Shown: positions 37,630 to 49,500 of the stretch, in pieces
How positions within the stretch are numbered: the first letter of the stretch is position 1
Layout of the letters: every line of letters begins with the position of its first letter
NCBI RefSeq assembly: GCF_021728395.1
Contig: NZ_JAKKCM010000008.1
Span: 62,001-126,000 of the forward strand
Direction: 5' to 3'
Source of the DNA: Vibrio sp. J1-1
Lineage (GTDB): Bacteria > Pseudomonadota > Gammaproteobacteria > Enterobacterales > Vibrionaceae
Length of the DNA stretch: 64,000 bases
Made by a program: the position numbers and the translations under genes
The notes under the pieces: model-generated
What the model was told of the DNA's origin: nothing
Databases searched by the model: none
The model's input: only the letters and a program-made list of their open reading frames with translations

Positions 37630-37677
37630 CTTAATATAGATCTTAACAATCGATAGATTATTAAGATCTATATTAAG
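37630..37677. repeat. Perfect 17-bp inverted repeat after the hybrid kinase
   Basis: Arms CTTAATATAGATCTTAA (37630-37646) and TTAAGATCTATATTAAG (37661-37677) around a 14-base loop, beginning two bases after the kinase stop. The stem is very AT-rich and no T run follows, so it is a poor classical terminator. It marks the core/island junction and may be a protein-binding or recombination site. Confidence 0.7.
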
Positions 37678-37898
37678 TATTTTATGGTAAATAGCCATTA
37701 TGTTTAATGGAAGCCTCAAAACCCTGGATGAAATTGAAATAAAGGAGGGATAGGAGGCTAAACCAGCAAAGATTTGGCGTAGCGTTATACTTCATTTAAC
37801 TAATCTACGAACCAGACTGTGTACATGGTTGGTTGGCCTTAATGTTTACTACTTTAAGCAGTGAGTTATAGAATTCTGTTCGGCTTTATTTCAAATTT

Positions 37899-37962
37899 GT
37901 GTACATGTACACTGCCATATTTTATGGTAATGGTGTTTTTTCGCACATGGTGTACATGTACA
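37899..37962. promoter_or_regulatory. Paired TGTACATGTACA palindromes
   Basis: GTGTACATGTACAC at 37899-37912 and TGTACATGTACA at 37951-37962, centres 51 bases apart (near five helical turns). A partial third copy TGTGTACATGG lies at 37818. The surrounding 37678-38010 interval has no gene I can support. Such pairs suggest binding by a dimeric regulator, but what they control is not clear. Confidence 0.5.
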
Positions 37963-38010
37963 AATTGCCCCTAAATCCACCCAATATTGGCTCCAACTTC
38001 ACTTAAACAT

Positions 38011-38341
38011 GGTACTTACGGAAAACGTAGAGTCGGGAGAAAGCTGCATTTAGCAGTAGACACCAGTACTCACGATATCGTCGCAGCAGAGCTGAGTTTA
38101 TCTAATGTCACCGATGCATAAGCCCTTCCTAACTTGCTCAAGCAGACATGTCGAGAATTATTGAAATATCAGGAGATTGTGCTCACTCTCTGAAACTACC
38201 ATGTATCGTTTGAAACTATTGCTAGGTGAGAGGTTAAGCCTGAGAAACTATAATGCTCGGGTCGGTGACACTTACACCACGACCGAATTACATACCAAGC
38301 TTACAGGGCTTGGTATGCCTAAAACTAAGCATATTGTTTAG
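38011..38341 (+). pseudogene. IS5/IS903-type transposase remnant
   Basis: Two separated pieces of an IS5-family DDE transposase. The first reads GTYGKRRVGRKLHLAVDTST and on to SLSNVTDA, then a stop; it covers the end of the catalytic core. The second reads MKLLLGERLSLRNYNARVGD and ends LGMPKTKHIV, the C terminus. The part between is deleted and frame is lost. The right terminal repeat is present at 38375-38391; I see no left end. Confidence 0.8.
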
Positions 38342-38374
38342 TAATTAACTTCAGGCGATTTAGCTCTCTGTTTG

Positions 38375-38391
38375 AATTACGCAACAAAGCC
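38375..38391. repeat. Right terminal inverted repeat of the IS5-type remnant
   Basis: AATTACGCAACAAAGCC, the reverse complement of GGCTTTGTTGCGTAATT, the known end of IS903/ISVsa-like elements. It fixes the right edge of the remnant about 50 bases after the transposase stop. Confidence 0.78.
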
Positions 38392-38523
38392 TCTTGGAAC
38401 TTTAAACATTAGCACATCGTCTGTGGGTTCATGGTGCGCTTACCTTAGATCAACAATATTTTGCTTTACGCTTTACGCTCAACTAACTTTAATTTGTTTA
38501 TAAATAAACCAAAGGAAGTGGAG

Positions 38524-38937
38524 ATGCCGAGAAGTGGCGGGTATAGAAGCTACATTGATGTGGACAAAATAATCACTGAAAACGATCAACTTGTAAGCAC
38601 AGGTTCCTGTGCGGCGCTTGTACAACATTACACCAGAGTTGATGTGACCAGCAACTGGGTTGAAGGCGAAGTGGTACTGGGAAGTGAAACCATAAAAAGA
38701 GGAACCGCCATTGCGACTTTCGTAAATGGTGCTTATCCCAACCTTCCTTCGGGCAATCACGCAGCTTTTTATGTCGAACAGGATGATACCAGCATCACTG
38801 TTGTGGACCAGTGGGAAGCGCTACCAAAACCTCAAAAACGCACGATTTACAAAAAGGGTAAGAATCCTGATGGGACATTTAAAGACCCGAGCAACAATGC
38901 AGAAGCGTTTTCCATTATCGAATTAAAACCGGATTAA
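38524..38937 (+). CDS. BPSL0067-like (NlpC/P60-fold) small protein
   Basis: A 137-residue protein without a signal peptide. Catalytic-type residues in the order of NlpC/P60 thiol hydrolases: Cys 29 in GSCAALVQHYT and His 79 in SGNHAAFYV, then a polar residue in VVDQWEA. This pattern matches the BPSL0067 family, thought to be peptidoglycan amidase-like, though activity is not shown for it here. Start ATG 38524 with AAAGGAAGTGG upstream; the longer frame to 38461 lacks support. It precedes the lipoprotein-giant-peptidase operon by 153 bases and could be its first gene. Confidence 0.72.
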   Translation: MPRSGGYRSYIDVDKIITENDQLVSTGSCAALVQHYTRVDVTSNWVEGEVVLGSETIKRGTAIATFVNGAYPNLPSGNHAAFYVEQDDTSITVVDQWEALPKPQKRTIYKKGKNPDGTFKDPSNNAEAFSIIELKPD

Positions 38938-39090
38938 ATACTACATATCTGATTTCAAATATGCAGTGCCTGCCTGTGAAAAAGTATGATCTTACATTTT
39001 CAGTAGCGATACTTGAGCTATACATATATCAAAATTAAGGAAGAGCATATCTTGTGGTTTTTAAGATGAGTAAAATTTTGGAGCAGTGGA

Positions 39091-40500
39091 ATGCGACTAT
39101 TTATTATTTTTTTCGTGCTTTTAAATCTGGTGGGCTGCGAATTAGCTCAGTCTGAACAATTTGTAGTTAAAGAAATTGACAAAGTATTGCTGATATTTCC
39201 GCCAGGGCCTTTGCCAGAAGGTAACGCAGAAGTCATTATCCCGGGTGTTATCGATTTGAGTAAATCAGGGAATTGTGAAAAAGTCGCACTTCAAGACGGA
39301 GCTGAAAAAATCGGTACTCGGCTTTTTCCCCGCTTTGGACCGAGATCTTCACAGCAATTTGTGGTCACCATTGATCAGTCAATAAGAAATGACAAACAAG
39401 CGGTTGTTGCGGTAATCGACGCATATATCACCGCTTATGATTTATCTGCAAATACGGGGCCCTTTGCCTGCCTAAAAAATGGTTCAATTCCCTTGATAAA
39501 ATCCTTTGTTGTCGATGCCATTCCTTCTAGTTATGAAGACACTTTGGTAACGACCTTTGGTGTTGATACAAGCAGCAAAAGTGTTGAGGTGTTGCCAGGA
39601 CAATCCTTCTGTGTGGAATATGCCGATGGTCGCTTTAGACAAGATAGAAAGGGTGCCGCCGAGGGGCGTCAGTTTTTCTCTGGTGGTGCAACAAACTGTT
39701 ATCGTTTAGAAATGGGAACTGGCGGCGTACCAAAAAACAGCTCTCTCACATTTTCACCTTTCTTCAGGGCTATAGGGGGCATAAACGTTGCAGACACAAG
39801 TTCAACAGGAGATAACCGCTCTGCTCAATCGCGTCGGGTGGCAGGCACTGTCGATCTGCTAAATACGCAAAGTGTTCGCGAGAAAAAACGATATCGTTTG
39901 TTTTATAACGATAGTATCCCCTCATTTAACGAAACTTCACCACCTTCATATCTATTTGACCAGACGCCATTACTAATCGCCACCAGTTGCCCAGGTTCCA
40001 TGGAGTACCTTTCCTCGTTGGGGGTTGATGACCGCGCAAAAATCTGTGTGGATCCGATATCAGATGACGACTTAGAGCAGATCTTTATACCTGAGCTCAA
40101 CAAGTTTGAGAGAGAAAACCCTGCGAGTGCTCGTGCATTAAAAACGTGTGTGAATTATGCCAACGATGGTTTAAGTGAATGGAAGCCAGTTTGTTACCTA
40201 TTTAATGAGAGGGGGATTCCTTTTCCACAAGTGGATATTGTGATCAACGGTGAACCGAGTCAGGTAGAGGTTTATCAAACCCTTTGGAACATACTGGAGC
40301 AATCTGGAACGCTTCGTTATCAGACGCTTCTGCAGCAGGGAGCCAATCCAAGAGCTATTTCCCAAATAATGCAGAACGAACTTTCGCAGTTACAACTTTT
40401 GCGCCGATACAATGGTCGAACCTATCCCGTATTTTTTGAAACGCTAAACATCGAAGCTCTTCAGCTGCCTCTTCTGCCCGGAGATGAGATAACCAAATGA
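39091..40500 (+). CDS. Lipoprotein of unknown function, partner of the giant protein
   Basis: A 469-residue protein with a lipoprotein signal (MRLFIIFFVLLNLVGC, lipobox LVGC, lipidated Cys 16). The mature part looks beta-rich in its first 250 residues and more helical and Gln-rich near the end (LWNILEQSGTLRYQTLLQQG). It has about ten cysteines in several pairs, consistent with a disulfide-bonded periplasmic or outer-membrane protein. I recognise no family. GGAG precedes the ATG. The stop overlaps the start of the giant gene (ATGA), so the two are translated together in fixed ratio. Confidence 0.75.
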   Translation: MRLFIIFFVLLNLVGCELAQSEQFVVKEIDKVLLIFPPGPLPEGNAEVIIPGVIDLSKSGNCEKVALQDGAEKIGTRLFPRFGPRSSQQFVVTIDQSIRNDKQAVVAVIDAYITAYDLSANTGPFACLKNGSIPLIKSFVVDAIPSSYEDTLVTTFGVDTSSKSVEVLPGQSFCVEYADGRFRQDRKGAAEGRQFFSGGATNCYRLEMGTGGVPKNSSLTFSPFFRAIGGINVADTSSTGDNRSAQSRRVAGTVDLLNTQSVREKKRYRLFYNDSIPSFNETSPPSYLFDQTPLLIATSCPGSMEYLSSLGVDDRAKICVDPISDDDLEQIFIPELNKFERENPASARALKTCVNYANDGLSEWKPVCYLFNERGIPFPQVDIVINGEPSQVEVYQTLWNILEQSGTLRYQTLLQQGANPRAISQIMQNELSQLQLLRRYNGRTYPVFFETLNIEALQLPLLPGDEITK

Positions 40501-43500
40501 AATTAATAAGAGTCACCAACAGCAATGTTTTCATTCCCGAGTTTAATATCGGGGAGCCTTTGAGTGCGCGAATTGGTTTTGTAATGTGGAATGATGATGG
40601 TCGCACAGAAATAGATTTGACTGATTCATGGGGAGGGGGTGGATATGCGCTTTGGCCGACCTTATCTCAAAGCAATCATAACTGGCGCAGATTTGGTAAC
40701 AACATTTTAGATGCTTTTACGGCACAAAATCAGGCTCTGCCAGAAGGGCGAGAAGTGCGATTTGGACTTTTCTCTGAACGAGGAATTGCCACTGGAGAAG
40801 ATTGGATAGAGGTACGAAGAAATTCAACTCCAGGTGTTCCGGATACCGTTTCAAAATCGGTAGGGCTGGCGGTAGGCAATGAATCATTTAAACTGAATAT
40901 TCAAAGTAATGCGCCAATTACCTTGACTCAAGATGGTTTTTTATTCGGAACGGTTATCGCGCCTCACTCGTTGAGAGTCACCAGGGAAAATGGTGGTTCT
41001 CCCGCTGGAATTCCATGGCCAGTAGATGGCGAAGTTACATTATCTGTAGCAAATTCTGATACTGCTGGATGCTTCGAATTTATAAGTACTCTTGATCAGA
41101 ATTCTCTTGATAACCTGGGAGTACATCTCAGATTCGCGGTTGCAGGTGAATACGACGAGTTTTGGAATTCTGCGCCTATTAATTCGTCCAGATTTACCCT
41201 TTTTACCTATGATGGGCCTTTTGCTAACCAGCACACTGTAAAAGTGCAGATGGATTTACAACAGCCATACGAGAAATCTCGCACTTCCATGGCTTTTGTC
41301 GGAGCAGGTGCTCATGGAACGTCCAGTATATCTCTGGCTATTCAAAGTTACTTCGAAACAGCCGATGGTCATCGGGTTGGTTTGATCCCTCTGGAGGATT
41401 CTCGACTGGTTTTAGAGCGGTTTGTGGATGAATATCTCGATGGCGAGTTGCCAAACCAGAGGGCTCGAAACTACCTGACACCCGACGGACAATTTGAGTT
41501 ATTAATTGATGGTGACGATGGCAGTTCATTATGGCCTGAAAGACACAAACTTTTAACAGGGCTGTCCAGAACGGAGTTCTTGGAGTTTTCCCCCCGAAGA
41601 GCCGATGATTTACCCGGAAACGTGATTCGATTCACATCACGGCAGGCGGCTGCCGACTTTCGGACTATTCCAGATGGATTCGGCTCTGACGAGGATTTGA
41701 CTGGTGATATCTTATCTAACCAATTAACGACCTCTTGGATAGACTTACCTGGTAATATTGGCCCCAGACTTGTGGCATCCCGTCAGCCTGAGAGAATGGC
41801 ATTACATGGTCGAAAGGTCGAAAAAGGTTTAGGTTCAGATGAAGATGTTGGTCTCCTGTATTTTGAGCCAAACAACGTTGACCATAATGTTCCCATTCCG
41901 GCAGTTCCATTGTTGGGTTTGAGCAATACTAAAGACTCAAGCAACACCGCCATTGACTTGGAAAAAACTGTGCTCTCCTCTCAAAGGAGTAAATTATTAA
42001 GAAAGCAAGCAACTGGATTGGGAAGTGAGAGTGCAGAAAAAACGGTATATACGCCTCAAGGATTCCGCGTCATATTAAGAGAGGATGGCACCTGGGGTGA
42101 GTTATTGATTGCTCATATCCCGATTAATAAAAATAAGCACTCAAAAATCTCTCTCGAAAATATAAATGAAGACTTTGTGGACCTGCTCATGCAAAACAGA
42201 GTCTTTATGGTTACCAGCTCTACTCAAGATATAACAGGAACAACAATGTTCAACTTGAAGGGGGCATTTAATGTGGCTGGTTGGGGCTTTTCGGCAAATC
42301 TTGGCAACAATCCTGGTGCATCCTCAGCCTCTGCGCCTTCCGGTGTATCGATGCCGACAGCTTTAATCGTTAAAAGCCATGATAAAAGTATCGCAGACTT
42401 GGTGAAGGACCCACAGCTTTGGACCAATCGAAGTCAGTTAGGCTCTGAATCCCTTATCAATTTGCAAGCAGCACTTACTGACTATATTAAGGCGGCAAGA
42501 GAACTTGCAGACAAAGAAAAGGTGACTAATCCGGGAGTAAAAAGTCGCTATGGTTCATTTTTGGATGCGATTGATAATCCCGACTGGAATGGCTTTTTAT
42601 TGGTGAATGTGAATATCGATACTTCAAACTTACCACTACAAATTAAAGGCTTGATGGGTGGAGTTAACAATAAACAGTTGACTGCTCATCACTTTGGTAT
42701 TGAGCTGACAAGGAATGAAAAGGGAACAAAAGACCTTACGCCAAAAAGAAGTTCTATATTTGGTCTTGTGGATTATCCTGCGCCGGGGTCAGGACCAGCT
42801 CCTCAACCTAAGGATCCGCATCTCAACCAACCCGCGCTGAATGATTCCCGCTATGATTTCAAACTACAGAAAATGTCGGTGTTGTTTGAAAATGGCGAAG
42901 TCACTCGATTTGATTGCCGTATTGCATTATTCATTGGAGCCTTATTCACAGACTCAGTGAAATCCGAGCAAAATAACTCAGAGCATACCGGGCGCATTTT
43001 GAGTTTTGATGGTCAGTATGAGGGGCGCTTTGTTGACGGCACTAGGCGTGACACCTATACCTTTATTCACAAGAAAGACTACGAGTTTGAACTCGATACA
43101 TTTATTTTTGAAAAGCTGACATTAACTAAGCTGCAGTTCATTACCGAAAGTTCCAAAGCCATTGGCCAGGGGAGGGAAAAAATTAAAACCAGAGTGGCAC
43201 TCTGGGGGAATATGGATTTTCAGGAAGTTAGTGAAGATGTAAATTTCCCAGGCATCGAAAAGTTGGACTTCGATGATCTGGGTATCACTTTTGAGTTCGA
43301 ATTGGGAAAGAACATAGAATTACCTGATCTCCTACCCAATTTCGATATTGGGCCAGTCAGATTTGAACTGCCGGAAAAAGGATTCGGATCCGGTTTTCTT
43401 CCTAGCCTGCCATTTAAATTAAAGTTTTTCCAAACAGCTCCCCGCAATGAACCCATCAGTTTAGGCGAAGAAGGATATTTCGGTATGTCTTTTGATGGTT

Positions 43501-46500
43501 CTTTACCACAATTTCGTTTTGGTTTGGGTTTTGATGTGGATTTGGGGGCATTAGGAGCGCTAGCTTCTTCTCTGGAAGGCATCAGAATGACGCTTCTGTT
43601 TGGCTGGATACCAAAAGTGGAAAACGGAGGTGAGAGAGGCTTTTCAGTTGGCCTTCGATTTGAAGGCGGGGGAGGTCAAAACCTCGATATTGGCCTACAG
43701 GGAATCATGCGCCTAACAGCCGAAGACTATGAGTTTGGCAAGGTGGAAGCAGATAATAACAAGAGCTATTTCATGGTGTCTATCAAAAAGGCACATTTAT
43801 ATCTTTTAGGCAAAAAATTGCCGAAAGATGATGGCTTTACACTGTTTTTGTTCGTAGACCCTGAAAATCCTGATGTGGACAAAATTGGTTGGTTTATGGG
43901 GCTTAATAATCTGGGCTCACCTGATGGTTTTGACGTCAAGTATCTGGGACTTGGGCAGCGAGTAGACGCATACAACAAGCCAGGTGTCCCTTCCACAGTT
44001 GAGGTGGTAGAGCACTTAAAATCCCATGGTGCTATTCGCACAGCTGAACAAGTAAAACAAAAGCTAGCTGAGAGACAGGTACTTTATGATGCAGACAGAG
44101 GTTGGACAATTGGACTGCAGACGCTGATTTACGATGCATTTGACCTTGATCTTGTGTTTATGGACCCAGAGATGTATGGCGCTAGATTGAGAGTACCCTC
44201 TAGTAACAGTCCGGCACCGTTATTGTTTGATGTCGATATCTTATATCGAAAAATTACCGACGATCTCGGTGTTTACTCAACCGAAATTGTCTTACCAGAT
44301 CACATCCGTCAAATTGAGTTTGGTGCAGCATCAATAACGGTACCAGCTATAGGTTTGGATATCTGGACTGATGGTGGCGTCACTGTTGACCTGGGATACC
44401 CATCAGAAAATCTTGATTTCTCGCGCTCCTTCACTGTACAAATTCTGCCCTTTTTGGGATCTGGCGGCATGATCTACAGTCGAATCAATGGTCTTGGAGC
44501 AACTACATTTCCACAACCTGTAGATCCAGATTGGCGCTACAGTCCAGTAATGCGTGTGGCTTTTGCTGCTCGAGTTGGTTTAGGTAAAGAGATCCGCAAG
44601 GGGATTCTCCGAGCCGGTTTATCACTGGCTGTATTTGGCATGATTGATGGAACCTGGGGAAAACTGCGTTATGTGGGTTCACAAGATCCAGCACCTACCA
44701 CTCAAGCGCCGAAAAGTTACGTTATTGTTTCTGGCCGCTATGGACTAGTAGGTGAAATATTTGGCTATGTTGATTTTCGTATTGTTCGTGCTGGTGTGAG
44801 TGTTCGGGTATGGTCGAGTGTTGGTATTGTGTTAGAAACCTGGAATCCAACTACTCTGTATTTTGAAGCGGGTGTCAGTGTTCGTGTCAGAGTGGTGATT
44901 GCTCGAATCAAGGTTTTTGGCAAGAGAATAGAGATAAAAGCGAGCTTTAGTTTTCGTTCAACCATTCGTTACGATTGGAAAATTGGTAGTCGTGACAGTC
45001 GGTATGACAGTGTCTTCGGAGCTGGTTTGGGGCTAGAAGAGGCACGTCCAGTTTTCGGCAGCAACTATTTATCCGCGCCACCGATCTCCTGGGACTATTC
45101 TTTCAAAGTTTGGCAGCAGCAGGAAGACTTGACCGTTTGGTTTACTCCCGATGTAAGTCTAAACGATGACGGTGTCCCTCAGGTGGTTTTATTAATGATG
45201 TGCGAAGGGGGACCAGAGGCCAGTGGCGTAATAGGAGAACGGCCATTTGACAAAGTCATACAGTCTTTGCTTGTTTGGGCTATACGAGAGAAGTTCAAGG
45301 ATCTCGGTGAGTTTAGTGGTTCGGTAGTAGATTGGGAACTATCTATAGAACACGTGGACCAGTTAGAGCGAGCACTCGCACAGCCGATTGCATTATCCAG
45401 AAGTGGAAATGGAGCAAATACACCTTTAGATTACACTACGTTGCAGAAATTCCTGAAAGGGAATTTTAATCTGACAATTCGCGAGCACCCCAAAGGGGGG
45501 GCTGGTGAATCAAAAGGTGGAGCACAGTTTCCGGTGCCATCGGAGCTGATTCTACAAATTGAAGACAATGGCAGTCCACATGAGGTTAAGTTGTCAGATT
45601 TGCGCAAAGTTTCTGAAAACTACCAGGATGAGCTGGATGAGTATTTCGAGAAAATGCTGGTCCTGATGGATGAGCGAAATACCGACCCAGGGCTGGGTTC
45701 CGATGACGAAAGGTTGGCGATAGAAATCCTGTTTGAAGATTATTTTGCTCTGCTTATTAAAACTGCGGTAGAAGAAGTGAAGCAGGCCCATCTGACATTT
45801 AGTGAGAGTCATATTGCTGTGTCACGGTTACTGCAGAAGATGACACTTAATCCAGAAATCGACCCCAATAAGCCGAAGCGAGATGCGTACAGCAGAATTG
45901 CCGCCTCCGCCGGAAGATATCAATTTTATGGTCTGCGGGTAAAAAATCCTGATGATCCGCAAGATACCATGGCCTTTTTTGATTTGGTACAGTTGCAAAT
46001 ACCATTGCGAACCACATTGCAAGAATGGTCATCTGCGGTTGCTAATCAACTGGACTATAGATTGAGCTTGTCAGCTGCTCCAGAAGCCTGGTTTAGTGTT
46101 AACGCTGCCCAAAGCAAGCTTGATATCGATGTCCTTGAAGCAATGCGTTTAATCGATATTCATCCCGATTGGGTTGATGCCAAAGTGCTCAATATTCTGC
46201 GTGGACAAAACCGCCGCTATGGGTTCTCAGACCCCGTTAAAATCTCGTCACAACAGAACCAAAATGGTGCTCTGGGTGGAACACTGTGGCCTATTACTGA
46301 AATGTTGCGAGCAGATTTGCATAACCGTCTAGGGAAACTTGGTAAAGGTCCATTACCTTTGGCTTTAAAAGTCGGCAACGCAAATAGTAATGAAGATCAG
46401 GACAAAGATATCAGCAATTGGCAATGGACCACGCAAATCCCGGTTCACATAACGAGGGTAGAACGAGTTGACGGAGGCGGTCAATTTGTACCTAACACTT

Positions 46501-49500
46501 ATATGATTGGGGGCGTTAGTGAAGCCAATCGCTACGTATTGGATCGCCTCTTAACCGATAAAGATGGCAGATGGTACGAACAACCTGATAAGCTGGATGT
46601 TTTCCTGCTGCATGAGGATCTGCAAAATGAGGGGGCCCTTAAGCATCTGCCGTTGAATCGCAGTGGCTCTTTTGCTTTCAAAACCAATCTTTCTCGCATC
46701 TCTCGCCCCCATGGAGTTGTGGAAGATAGTTTTGGCTCTGATGAAGACACAGAAGATAACTTTGCAGCGAATTTTACGGCAGCAGAAAAACTCGAACTGT
46801 TGGAAATTATCCGGCAAGGCAGTGTTGTCAATTCTGGTGGATACTTTCTTCACATTGAGACCAAAGATGGTGGCGGGCTGCCTCCCGCTATTTTTGATTC
46901 CAACAATGATCGCACTTACTTGACCCTGATGATTGTATTCAAAGGTGAGAATCTACCTGCAAGAGATTATTTCACCAACCTGTATATCCCCAATGGTTTA
47001 ACCGACAGTGCGATTACTGATGCGTCAGATAGCGCTTCTAAGAGCTTTTTGTATGCTGAATCTGGAGACAAAGTGTATGAACCAGTTATAGAGCCTGGAC
47101 ATATTCCATTAAACGTCGTTAGGGCGGCACCCTCTCGGCGCTACATTAAGTCAGATGGTACTCGCGGCACACTTGCACAGGCTGTGGCTGATGTAGACGT
47201 TGATATGTTGTCCGAAACAGAAAGGGTGGCAGCGCTCTTCGCGGCAGGTGATACCGAAGTTGAATTGGAAGAGCGATTCAATTTATTGGAATGGGAAATA
47301 AAAGGCGATGCAGACTTTGTTGCTCAGTCTGGGGACAGTGTGCTACCGATTGGTCCGGCTGACTTCGAAGAGAGTGACGAAATTCCAGACTCATTTAACA
47401 GCGAAGACTGGCTGTACGAGCAGTTAGTACCCGTCCACAAGTTCGCTCAACAAAACGATGGTCTTCCTCCAGATGAACGAGACATATATGCTGGTGTTGG
47501 AAAGACAATAACGTTTCGGGTTGGTTTCAGGGATATTTACGGAAATCGCTTAAATAGAAGTACATTTCGCCCCATTAACATAAAGTTGGAGTATTTTGAT
47601 CATCTCCTAAACCCATTGAAACTTCCTGCTGTGGCGGCGGCCTATGGTTGGGGGAGCAATGGTTCTCTAGAAATTATGTTGTCTGCAACATTCGACCCCA
47701 ATACCTTTGCGCGTGAAATGGATGACGGAACTCTGGCTTTCTTCGATCCTGATGTGGAAAATGATCCCGAAAACGATGCTTTGGGTGATAAATTAGTTGA
47801 ATCCCAAAGACTATACCGCAGGATGCAACAGCAGCTCGACGATCCCAATATCACTGCTGGTATCGAAACCAGTCTAAGTACCGACAGCATTAGTTTAAGT
47901 CGTGATAAAATCGACAAACTAAGAGAGTTCTGTGTCGAAGGGTACGATGTTATCGAATCACTTTTGCAAGGGGATTCACCTGCAAGCAGACCATCTTGGA
48001 GCCAGATTGTAAAAGTACTGCAAATGCCAGAAGAGGACTTTGTAGAAATCAAGGTTGCTCTTTGCATTGCCCGGCGTCAGTCTAATGTTATCCGCATGCC
48101 TGATGCACCTGAAAGAGCTTACTTGCCAGCCTGGAAAAATGTCACAACAATTGCTCCTAAAACAGCAGCGGCTTCAGAAGAGGGAAGCGAAAAGCTGCTG
48201 GACTATGCGATTGCTTTCAAAACAGCATTCGATGGGTTCGAACTTACCACAGGTGTAGGAACACAGAGCACGCGTTCTTTCTGGGCAGTCTCTTCTAAAG
48301 TCATTCAACTCCAAATTGATTGGCAAGCCGCCAGTGAAGGTCCCGCTATTTTTGCACCACCGCCGCTCTCAACAAGCTTGCTCTCAGCAGAATTTGAGTA
48401 TGACGAGCCTCTCAATACAGCGACAACGACGAAGCTCAAAGCCTCGGTACGCGACGCAGATGTTGATGATTACATGCGCTTGTTTATCAGAGATATAGCG
48501 AGATTTTTATCGCCTGAAATTGCAGTGCCGGCCAGGAAAGTATCTGAAAGTGTATTGGATGAAGTACTGCGGTATAAGCGGGTACTTGCTAGCAAACTGG
48601 CTGCAAAAATCACTACGGTTCTAATTGATGAACGACCATTTATAGATGAGGCTTCGTTACCGGCAAAGTCTGTGTTTAAAGATAGACTCATTACTGATCT
48701 ACCCAGTGCTTACGATGTTGATTCAGTGCTAAGTTATCCACTGAAAATCAATAGTGCTTTTAAAGACCAAGATGCACCTAGTGTTTACGGCCGCATCGTT
48801 CTTGCCAGTCAGGATATCACTAGCTTGCCAATTATGTTCCGACCTGTGAAAGTTCAGTTAGATAGTAATAGCCCATGGTTGGTGGCACTATTTGATTCAA
48901 AACGGGAAAAGCGTAGAGCTGAAGAGACACTTAATCCACAATTTCGAATCACCCATGTGGAACGGACATTTGATGGCAAAGACTATCGTCCATCAGCTTG
49001 GTTGAAGCTTATTGAGGAAATGGAAATTCCGCTTACACCGGCAGCATCAGGTCAACAAAAACCTGTCAGGATACCCGTGCCACTGAGGCGGTTTCCCGTT
49101 ACGCCAACATTAATGGCGCAAAGCTTTACGTCTCAAAAAATAAAGGAATCAGATTCACTTATAGATTGGTTTGAACAAGCTCGGGCGTGGCATTTTCAAA
49201 CGGATTATGGCAGACCAGATGTCGACCAAGATACAGTGTACTTTGATGTACGCTATAACAATCAAGACACCGTTATTCCGCAAGGGGATGTGGCTACAGA
49301 CAACGAACCTCAAAATTGGGTTTCACTCCTGTTTAAGAGTCTCGTTGTCTACAGGACCCACCGAGATGAAATTTGGACTTCTCTTAATAAATTACCTACA
49401 GGACAATCTTCGCTACAGGTGCAAAATGCGGTAACAGCGTTCGCGAATCTTGCTAAAGCAGTGACCGAGGCATTTCAGCAGGATCTGGGGCTTGAAGAGG

